This document shows, piece after piece, positions 33,565 to 41,895 of a DNA stretch of 64,000 nt. Within the stretch, counting starts at the first letter, position 1; the number at the start of each line of letters is the position of its first letter. The stretch comes from Mesostigma viride (lineage: Eukaryota > Streptophyta > Mesostigmatophyceae > Mesostigmatales > Mesostigmataceae). Under the pieces are notes generated by a model. It searched no databases. It had not been told where the DNA came from and saw nothing but the letters and a program-made list of their open reading frames with translations. The translations under genes and the position numbers were made by a program. The stretch is taken from contig RPFO01000104.1 of assembly GCA_009746045.1 (NCBI GenBank), positions 1,328,155-1,392,154 of the forward strand. Direction: 5' to 3'.

Positions 33565-33975
33565 CTACCTAACTAATTAATTAATTAATAAGACTCGTGC
33601 TCCCGTTGGGGAGTCACGGAGCATGGATGGCCGATGGATGGATGGATGGGTGCAAACAGTCCTACTACCGGTCTAATCTATCTACAACATCGATCTACAA
33701 CAGCTAGTCTATAAGCTCTCTACCCTAGGGGACCTGTCTGGCGTGTCTCGATCCGTATGTTTGCACACGCGGGCGCTTCCCCACGGGAGGGGGCTCGTTC
33801 CTCTATAACCTGGGCCCACTTGGCCTTGTCCATCATCTTGTTCCAAATCACGGAGAGGCCTAGCCCCCCCATGTCAGCTACTAGCTGTTCTTTGAAGGTG
33901 CGGGCCTTGCGACGGCGAGCATTGCTGGGCCCGGCCCACGTAAGGCCGAGGTGCCGGCCAGGCTGAGCTGGGACC
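33565..33975 (-). mobile_element. LINE family A, copy A4, 3' terminus
   Basis: (TTAA)n tail at 33,572-33,589, hairpin at 33,597-33,617, a short (GGAT)n run, the GATTAGACCGGTAG block and the last ~80 codons of ORF2 up to 33,975. The 3' UTR differs from copy A1 mainly in the short tetramer run. Confidence 0.84.
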
Positions 33976-34345
33976 CTGCCTAATTGATCAGGTCTACCAA
34001 CCCGGCCTGCGGGCCGGGCGTGTCTTTGGGGCCAGGCCAGGTCAGGATATGCAGCCCTGGGTGGCCAAGTCGCTGGGGGCCGGCCAGACCAAGAACGGTG
34101 TCTACCTGACTGGTTCGAGCAAGATGTCCTACAAATGCTATTCTACACTGCCCAATCTCATCAGAAATGCGGGCAATTAAATTAAATAATAAAATGACTC
34201 GTTGGGAGAGCATGTAGCACGTATTCACTTGCTGGATGGATGGAGGTGGGCAAAGCCGCGAAGCCGAACTAAGCTAACTCTGAGCTACTCTAGAAAACCC
34301 TAACTACTCTACTCAGCAAAGCGGCCGGCCATACCATTATACAAA
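33976..34345 (-). mobile_element. LINE family B, copy B4, 3' terminus
   Basis: Minus-strand ORF2 C-terminal piece (FVGHLARTSQVDTVLGLAG, 34,150-33,980) next to a family B 3' UTR (34,340-34,190) with CCACCTCCATCCATCCAGC and a decayed hairpin at about 34,194-34,215. The segments are in an order that suggests rearrangement or two insertions. Confidence 0.65.
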
Positions 34346-34380
34346 GACTCTAGCGACCTATCTATTAAGTAACTATTCCT

Positions 34381-35265
34381 GGACGCATGGGGACCTCAGG
34401 CCCTCGTGCAGCACGTGACACCCCTCGCCGCAGATGTGGCGGCCATGGGCGGCACGCTGGCTGCCGAGCTTCCCCTCCTCTCCTCCACCACCACCGCCAC
34501 CTCCAAGCTCCTCGCCTCCACCTCCACCACCACCGACGCCCTCACGGCCCAGCTCCTCGCCATCGACAAGCGCCTGCAGGACAATGCCATCAGCCATCGA
34601 ATGCTTGCAAAACACCGCAGGCATCACTGCCCAGGCGATGAAGGATATCGCCGCCCGGCCAGCCCCTGCTGGCCCTGCCGGCGATGCCCCTCCCACCCAG
34701 ACCTGGGCAGCCATGCTGATTAACCACACCACCACCACCACCTCCGCCATCGCCGCCCAGCTTAAGCAGCAGACGCTGGACCTCCGCGAGGAGGCCGAGC
34801 TCGCCAAGCGCAGCCTTAACGTCATAGTCAAGCACTTCGACCCGCTGCAGGACGAGACCTCCGAGATCCTTGCGCCAGTGAGAGCCATGGGGACAAGGAT
34901 TTTGTTCTCAAACGCCAGGGCGCCCTGGCGTTTGAGAACAAAATCCTTGTCCCCATGGCTCTCACTGGTAAGGGCAAGCCGCGGGGGGTGACCCGCCTTC
35001 CCCGCTCGCGGGGTAAGGCCGGCCCCTCCCCGGCCCTTGCTCCTCACCTTTGACACCATGGCGGATAAGATGGAGTTCCTCAAGTGTTGCAAGCGGCTTG
35101 GGGGGACCTCCTACACGCTGGACGACGACTTGACCTTGACGCAGCAACAACGGCGACGGGAGCTATGGCCGGCCTACCTCCAGCTAGCGGCAGACGGCGG
35201 GGCAGAAGCCGGTGTACTGGAAGGGGGCGGACATCTACGTCCACAGCTACGCCCCCTTCTAATAA
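34381..35265 (+). pseudogene. LINE ORF1-like gene, disrupted by a palindrome
   Basis: The 5' part encodes an Ala/Thr-rich coiled-coil-like region (LAADVAAMGGTLAAELPLL, then HTTTTTSAIAAQLKQQTLDL and DLREEAELAKRSLNVIVKHF). The 3' part encodes ALAFENKILVPMALTGKG and FDTMADKMEFLKCCKRLGGT, then TLDDDLTLTQQQRRRELWPA, resembling the C-terminal nucleic-acid-binding domain of L1-type ORF1. The frame changes at least twice. Between the halves sits a 94-bp perfect palindrome. The right arm is the native coding strand, because the minus-strand copy at 33,100 has the same continuation; the left arm is an inverted duplicate. Confidence 0.62.
34875..34968. repeat. 94-bp perfect palindrome without spacer
   Basis: Positions 34,875-34,921 are the exact reverse complement of 34,922-34,968, with centre GGGCG|CGCCC. 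The flanking bases (34,874 and 34,969) no longer pair. Confidence 0.93.
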
Positions 35266-35431
35266 AGAAGGTTCCAGCCGTGTTCAGCCCGTCTCACGTT
35301 GCGAGACTGAACATGAGTCTCGCGTGCAGACACGTGTGTAGTACTCCTACACACACAGATCTCGAATGATTTATCTAGTATCAAATCCGAAAGGCTTGCA
35401 TTGATCACTCCCCGGAAAGGAGAGCTTTTGC

Positions 35432-35545
35432 GGATGACTGTAGGTGTCAGTTGGCGATGCCCTAGGATCCGGAGACGTCCGTCCTATAGTCAGCGAAAGT
35501 TGGTGCCAGAGGTCCCCAGTTCGATTCCGGTCGGATTCATTTGCA
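35432..35545 (+). mobile_element. Probable tRNA-derived SINE, copy 1
   Basis: An A-box-like TGTAGGTGTCAGTTGG (about 35,440) and a B-box-like CAGTTCGATTCC (about 35,519) flank ATCCGGAGAC, CCTATAGTC and AGAGGTCC. These blocks recur in the same order at 38,212-38,315 on the other strand. The T-stem does not pair properly, so a functional tRNA is unlikely. Pol III promoter activity is inference. Confidence 0.45.
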
Positions 35546-35699
35546 GATCGCGTTTTCCGCGTTTTCCGCGGACCGGCACTGAACGCAAATGGTTTTCACC
35601 TTTGCGGCGTGCCAAATCAGAATCTACGTCGCCCACAAGCCCTGGCAGGCGACCCCTGCCGCCCCAGGGCCAGCCACCCCAGCCTAGGGAATGTAGCAG

Positions 35700-36115
35700 T
35701 AGTGTAGACTAGAAAGCTTAGTTATGTGGCCATGTATGCCTACGTGATGGGCCCACACCAGCCCTTGCAACAGCAGTAGCAATTTCGAGTCATGCTTTGC
35801 CCATGCAGGGAGTTACTCTCTGCTGAGAGGCCATGTGTACACCAGCTATAGCCTAGCCACATACCTTCCACCCCATGTCATGCAGGCCTTCTAGGTCCTC
35901 TGCTCAAGCCGCCTTGTGTGCTTGTGCTTGTTTAGGAGGCATGAGCCATCATGGCGGTGCAGGTGCACCTTGTGCACCCAGAGCAGGTGATAGTTGTACA
36001 TCCTACACCTGCAGGTTGTTGCCCTGATTGTATTACAAACCCATAGATGCCCCTTTCTCAGGGCTATGTGTTACATATGCTCCCCACGGAGCTATGATTT
36101 TATTGATTATGATTA
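35700..36115 (+). repeat. Dispersed retroelement 3' region, family C, copy 2
   Basis: Shares GTCATGCTTTGCCCATGCAG, CTCTCTGCTGAGA, GGTGCAGGTGCACC and CTTTCTCAGGG with 53,690-54,185. It ends with the hairpin 36,074-36,096 (CATA-T-GCTCC-CCAC-GGAGC-TATG) and an AT-rich tail. Confidence 0.72.
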
Positions 36116-36139
36116 ATGGGGACCTATGCGTGGGAAACC

Positions 36140-36620
36140 AGGGCTACGTTCAGGACCTGTCGGAGCATCCTGGTTGTGGTGCACCGTTCAGCCGGAGGAC
36201 CAGCTTTTCCGTGAGTGTCCATGCCTCGATCGGCGCCGTATGTGAGTGCTCACTGTGAGGACCAAGACCTTGAAGAGCATCCGCTTGCGGTCCTCGCTGA
36301 GGTCCTTCAAGTGCCAGTAGGAGTTGAGCGAGTGAAGCTTGACCCAGGCCAGGCTGATGTAGGTGTCCACATCGTCGGCCGTGTCAGGGAGCATGCTCCC
36401 CAGCAGTTTGAACCGATCACGGAATGGTACCTCAGACCCATCTAACAGCTGCGGGAGCGGCGGGCGCCTGGTAACCCCAATCACCATCGCCTCAGTTTTG
36501 ATGCTGATCTCCAATGCTCATGCCGCCCGCGCCACCAAGCCCAGACAGTCCAGCCAGGTCTGAATGTGCTCGGGGCGCTGGATGAGGGTGGTATCATCGG
36601 CGTAAATCAAGCCCGACAGA
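36140..36620 (-). pseudogene. LINE family B, copy B3: internal RT fragment
   Basis: The minus strand encodes PEHIQTWLDCLGL, MEISIKTEAMVIGVTRRPPL, LLDGSEVPFRDRFKLLGSML and KRMLFKVLVLTV, the region just after the YADD motif in family B. About 85% or more of residues look identical to copy B1 by eye. It is truncated at both ends. Confidence 0.78.
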
Positions 36621-38060
36621 CAAAATAGAGGGGCCTAAACATGCCCCCCATGTCTGTGTCAAACAATTTCAGCTCACTGAGATTGTTGGACATGCACAAA
36701 TGACCGGGCCACACGCACTTGTAAAGAGCCTTGCAAGCATGCATTATTATGATGGTTCTCACAATAAATATCAATGCAATTATCATGACGAAGGAAAACA
36801 CCATTTCACTTGAAAACAAATGGACCATTATCCATGACCAACTACTGGGTTTCTGTGGCCGAGCAACGATTGAAACACACCACATCAATATGCACAGAAA
36901 ACACAGCAATATGCACTAGCTAGTCTGCAAACAGTATCCATACCAAAGGTGGTTACCATACCAAATGTGGTTGTGCCCCCTGCTTCCCACCGCCACACAA
37001 GATTACTACTCACGTACAGCATTACTTCCCACCTTCACACATGGTCAAAGATACAGCATCGGTTGCCCACACAAAGACAGCCACCACCCCGTTCTTCCCT
37101 CCCCCCCAAACAAATCCCCACTCATCCCACCCTCCTCCACTTCCAAGGTCGCGCTTGCCCCACAAGAAACTCCCATGCTCACTCATGTGAAGTCACATGA
37201 GCACCCTCTCACCCACCCACACATGCATGGTCATGACTCTAGTGTCACTGCAGCAGCACGAGAGTCTATCCACAACGAAGGCTGAACACCCAAGGAGCCC
37301 CCCCCCAAAAAAAAACACCAAAAAAACTTTAAAGAGCAGAAAACACCTAACAACTGCCGGTACGAAGGGCGCTACAATTGTACTTACAATTACAAGGGCA
37401 CATCGTGTTGGTAGGAAGCACAGCCCGTCGCCCACCCAGCATGTTTAATTGGCGTGCTGGTAGGGGCAGACACAAGTAGGTTGCCAGTTGACGCAGCTGG
37501 ACGTCCTAGACATGGCACAATGTATGATACCACTGTCCCATAACTGTCCTGCACGAACAAGATCAGGCAGTCTCCCCCCCCCCTCTTCGAAAGCAAAGAA
37601 CGACTTCGACAACATCCTTCACAGAACCCAGCCAAGGTACCTGCACACAGCGCCTGATGTGATCGAGCTATTTCTATTTCCAACTATAACAAGCATAAAG
37701 TGCACGGGGAGAGTGTCACACGCAAACTACGTCATCCTAAATTCTTCAGAACCTCAAGCGGTCAGGGACTTTTGAATGCATCATTCAAAGCGAATTCCGA
37801 AGCCGACACTCTGCCAGTTGCCACGCCCGTATTGCATCACCTACGTGAACAGCAGCCCGCGGGGCTGATTTTTACTATGCGAGAGCCGCGCCATGCTAGG
37901 TTCACTATATTGGGTGGTACCAGGCCGTTCGTGTCCAGCGGGAGGTTGCACATTGCTGCGCCAAGGATTGGAAGGTGCGTCGCCGGTGCCAAACACGTAA
38001 CAGTTAAGCGCCCCGCCCCCCCCCCCCCCCCCCCCCCCCCCCCCGCCCCCAACAAATGAT
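36621..38060. other. No gene recognised; C-rich tracts
   Basis: Open frames here are short and unlike known families. The 36,950-37,330 stretch is C/A-rich. A poly-C run of about 40 bases lies at 38,011-38,050. Confidence 0.4.
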
Positions 38061-38061
38061 T

Positions 38062-38120
38062 CATTCGTTGACGTCATCGCTGCGTGCGTCATGGCGGGTG
38101 GAGGGTTTTTATATCCTACA
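38062..38120 (+). promoter_or_regulatory. Possible core promoter with CRE-like site
   Basis: A palindromic TGACGTCA (about 38,069-38,076), typical of bZIP sites, is followed by TGCGTCATGG and a TATA-like TTTTTATATCC at about 38,106. The first clear downstream gene is more than 1.3 kb away, so any transcript start here is speculative. Confidence 0.25.
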
Positions 38121-38211
38121 TATTGGTCGCTCGACGAACTTGAAATTCAAGTGGCGAAATTCGGACTTTTTAATTGGCGAAATTTGACGACCAATTATTG
38201 AAAGATTTGGT

Positions 38212-38315
38212 ACGATACTGGATTCGAACTCAGGACCTCTTGCATGATTTCATGATTTCGCGACTATAGGGGTCTCCTGATCCGAAGGCATCCCAAGCTA
38301 TAGCCCGACCAAATG
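38212..38315 (-). mobile_element. Probable tRNA-derived SINE, copy 2
   Basis: Reverse strand: TATAGCTTGGGATGCC, ATCAGGAGACC, CCTATAGTCGCGAAA, AGAGGTCCTGAGTTCGAATCC. Same blocks and spacing as the copy at 35,432-35,545, with the B-box conserved. Confidence 0.45.
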
Positions 38316-39438
38316 TTGACTCCAGCAATAATATTAATGCAGCAGGACTCACCACCTTCGGCTGTACTCTGAAATTCCCCTGAAATTGCTGCGGCCCCGT
38401 CGCCGCTCAAAAAAATGCACCCCCGTCAACTCCCGTACACAACTCCTGTACTGCGAAACTCCGCAACCAAGGACAACAGACTGACACGCTCATAACGCTG
38501 GTCTGTCTTTTCGACAGGATAGTGGATAGACTCAATAGTGGATATAACTGTGCTGAAACACAGGCGCATGCATGAGGCGCGGGTCGACCCGTCAGTCAGG
38601 TACATGTAGAACTCCACGTGGCATGCGGTATACGGGCACGAAATGACGCGGCGCGAGGCGAGCCACATCCCACAGGCCACAAGGGCATCCTGGAAATGCC
38701 TCTTCAGAGCTCTTCAGCGAGATACTTATCAACGTCGAATCTGTTTTATCCAACTGTGGTGTGCTGACATGTTTGCGCGGCACGTTGGGGAAAGAATCTG
38801 ACGGAATGGCTCCACAGGCTGCGCGTGCCGCGTGGGTCTGATGAGTCCAGGATTCCTAATTTCTGTGGCTCGCGAATGTTCCTTCTACTTCAACTCCGCA
38901 TCGAGGCACCCTACCACCCCATGAAAAGGCAACCAGAAGCACGCGCTTCTTCTAGCGCCCAATCACCTGACTAGGTCACCTTTGAAATGCTTTAAGTCCG
39001 CGTTTGGAAATTCTTGTCCGTTTCGGCTCCGGTTCATTTCCGTTTCGGTTCCGTTTCAAAAATCACGCCACGCGAGTTCCGTCAGTACTCGAAATCCGAT
39101 GCGGCGCCTGCAGCTGTTTTGAAAGTGCGACGCCCTCTTGTCAATATCGGAGGCGCCTACATAAAGACCTTGACTTTTATGCCAACGTTGATCCGAGAAT
39201 CATCCCAGTTTTATGCGGTCCGCGCCTGAAAAGTCGCATCTCCGGCAGTCGCCAGTCGGAGCATATACCCTGCCACAAAAGCAATACCTTTCACAAGCCG
39301 CAAAAGCAATACGTATCGTTCGTCGCAGGCCTTTTCGCGACTCGCCAAAGAGCTTTCCTTTCGGCTTCTAACTTCCCTGCCGCCGCTCTTTAACCGCGGT
39401 GCCTGTTTGGTGTGGCGGCCGCCCAACCATCAGCTTTC
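38316..39438. other. Region upstream of the SUMO-like gene
   Basis: No supported gene. A minus-strand 80-codon ATG frame at 38,668-38,426 looks protein-like but has no recognisable family. At 39,010-39,060 near-tandem TCCGTTTCGG motifs lie about 400 bases upstream of the SUMO-like start and could be promoter elements. Confidence 0.3.
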
Positions 39439-39723
39439 ATGGGAAATCCCGTTTACAACCCCCGGCGTGACGAGAAGCGGCGGGAAACTATCTACGTCCA
39501 GCTATGCGTCCGTGACTTGCACGGCAGGGAGGTGTACTTCAGAATGAAGCGCCGGATGCCGTTGGGATTGCTACAAGACGCATACTGCCAGCGAGAAAAG
39601 CTGGATCATAGCGCTGTAGAATTCCTGTACAAAGGTCAGGTGATCAAGTCTGATCATACACCCGATGAACTAGACATGGAGCTCATCGATCACTTGGACG
39701 TCAACTGCGTGCCCGTCTGGTAA
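39439..39723 (+). CDS. SUMO-like ubiquitin-fold protein lacking the C-terminal diglycine
   Basis: Single-exon ORF, ATG 39,439 to TAA, 94 residues; the in-frame extension upstream has no ATG. SUMO landmarks run in order: IYVQLCVRDLHGREVYFRMK (beta1-beta2 of the fold), PLGLLQDAYCQREKLD (alpha1), VEFLYKGQVIKSDHTPDEL and DMELIDHLDV, matching the SUMO signature 'F-x-F-x-G-x-x-I...TP-x-x-L-x-M'. Canonical SUMO ends QxGG after about 95-100 residues; this protein ends DVNCVPVW, so it cannot be conjugated as such. The ORF is intact, with SUMO-like length and spacing. It may be a non-conjugating SUMO variant, or the true last exon could lie downstream after splicing within the last codons; I see no obvious donor there. 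Confidence 0.75.
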   Translation: MGNPVYNPRRDEKRRETIYVQLCVRDLHGREVYFRMKRRMPLGLLQDAYCQREKLDHSAVEFLYKGQVIKSDHTPDELDMELIDHLDVNCVPVW

Positions 39724-41117
39724 TTGATGTGCCCGTCATGCCGGTTGGGCATGGCGGCTGATGAACTCTGCCTTTCGACCCGGTGGCCACACTGCAGCTC
39801 CGCGGCCCGCCAAGCGCTCATGCTGCTGGTTTGTGGTGAATCATCGGCCAGCGAGCTACGAAGAACCTTAGCTCTGCCATGGTATGCGTCTGATTCGCTG
39901 TCGCGAACAGATGTCTCCTTGGTATTTTGCCCTCGGCCTTTCCTCGGCGAGTCCAAGTGGCACCAGCCGAAGGCAGGCCCTTTGTAAAATACCCACGGGA
40001 CGTTCAATAACTTGTACAGAAACTTGAGAGCCCCATGTATGTGCATATATTGTACATGGGCAACATTTAATTTATTTCATGGTGACTGGTTCCTCTTCAT
40101 TGCACGACGCTGAAGTTTGCCTTGGAGCAAGCATGACTCACAAGCTGGTTGTTACACAGGCACCGTTGCGCACATGGTCATGTACATTTCCACAACACTC
40201 CTGTGCCAATGGTGGAGGGAGAATAAAGTTTTTCAGAGGGGAAAATCTTGCGCTTCCCCAGCATCTACAATTTCAAACAGCATTTTGGTGAGATGGCTTT
40301 GACACATGCTCACGCAAGCTGGCACATGTACTTGCCGCTAGTGTACTGGCGGCTGTCTGTGTGAAGCAGGCGAGCGTACAGCCTCCCGTCCTAAACAGGC
40401 CGGAGAGGATGGCTGCGTGCAACTCCTTGGGGGGGAAGACCATTCCACTGATGACCCCATTGCATGCTTGATTCAAACTTTTACCAACAGCTTTGGATTG
40501 AGCAGAGACAGTGTTTCCTGTAGGAAATATTCATGCGTTCAATAACGCTCACGTCAGTTGATTGATGTGTAAACAATATGGTTCTAATAATTCATATTCC
40601 TAATGCAAGATGCTACACATTTTTCAACCACTTCATATACATGGTCTCCCTTAACAGTGTGTATGGCCCATCTTGGTTAAAACTGGGTCAAAATTGTGCA
40701 CACACTGAACACACCTACCTCCTGTCCAGTTTCTGTCGTCCGGCTTCTTTCAGCCCATCTGTTCCCATATGATGCCAGTGCATGCATGGGCTTGAATGCC
40801 ATCCTTGAGGCGGCAAAGCTGGACAGTGGCTCAGATGTAACTGCGTCGTATGCCAGTATACCACTGTCAGTGGCTCATGCAGTGGAACTAAATAAAGTTA
40901 CGATGTGTCTTGAGCACCAGCCCAGCGTTGTATGGGCCCCATGCTATGTACATGCCATGCATATCAAGGAGACATTGATCGACCAGTGCAGGCCGGAAAT
41001 TGGGAGAATCCGGACCATGGTAGCTCGAGCCTGCCGTGATCTTTTCCGCGTATTTGAGTTTTTCAGGATGATGCATACGAATGGAGATGGAAATGTGTAG
41101 CCTGGTTCATTGAAATT
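39724..41117 (+). other. SUMO-like 3' flank and a family F repeat
   Basis: No second gene supported. A family F repeat copy occupies about 40,966-41,062 (+), inside a 134-codon frame that has no recognised domain. A TGTAAAC at about 40,566 could be a polyadenylation element. Confidence 0.35.
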
Positions 41118-41329
41118 ATGGTTGGCTTACGTGTAGAGCGACTAGATGACCTATACGGTGGGGCCGGAAACAGCTTGTTGATCAGGGCGTGTGTTTCGAG
41201 CCTTACTGGCCGGGAGTGTCTAGTGGTGTCTGTGGTGAGCACCATTGCTGCGATCTCTCTCCCACCATTTACGAGGAAATACCCGCAAGTATTTCCCGCA
41301 ACACTCTTTCCTTTTTTTTTTCTTCGCCT

Positions 41330-41895
41330 TCGACTCTTCTCCTCGCCTTCGACTCGGTTTTATGGTCTGCGCTGTGGGACATCCTTGCTCTGTTCCGGAT
41401 CCCCCTCCCCCTTATTGCTGTCATTCGCAACCTGAACATCAGAAGGGTACGTCCACCAGCTCGGTGCGCACCTCCTACGGGTCCACGCCACCATGCCCTC
41501 TACAGAACGGGTGTGTGGCAGGGCTGCGTGCTCTCGCCATACCTGTTCATTATTGTGGTCGAATACGTAATGATTCAGGCGCGCAAGCGGTTTGCCCGCA
41601 TTGTGGGTCGGGAACCAGGGGTGAAGGTCGACAACCGTTTCTGGCATCGCGGGGCGGACACGAAGATTCGGCTCGCGGAACTCATGTATGCAGACGACAC
41701 CACCCTCGTCGAGGACACTGAGCACAAGCACACGTGGCTTCAGTGACTGCCTCACAATCGAGGCTCGGGCACCTGGTCGGGCTCGAGGTCAGCAAGAAGA
41801 CAGAGGCCCTGGCGGTTGGGAGATCTCACTCCGGCAGCCACCGCCCGACGTCTTTCTACTTGATGGCTCTCGCGTCCAGTAGCGGGACCGCATGA
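41330..41895 (+). pseudogene. LINE A5 reverse transcriptase fragment
   Basis: Plus-strand frame: LAFDSVLWSALWDILALF, GVWQGCVLSPYLFIIVVEYV, RFARIVGREPGVKV and the catalytic LMYADDTTLVED. A stop at 41,743 and a frameshift follow. The 5' edge is inside RT motif A, next to a duplicated CGCCTTCGACTC and a T-run. Closely related to copy A1 on the other strand. Confidence 0.85.
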
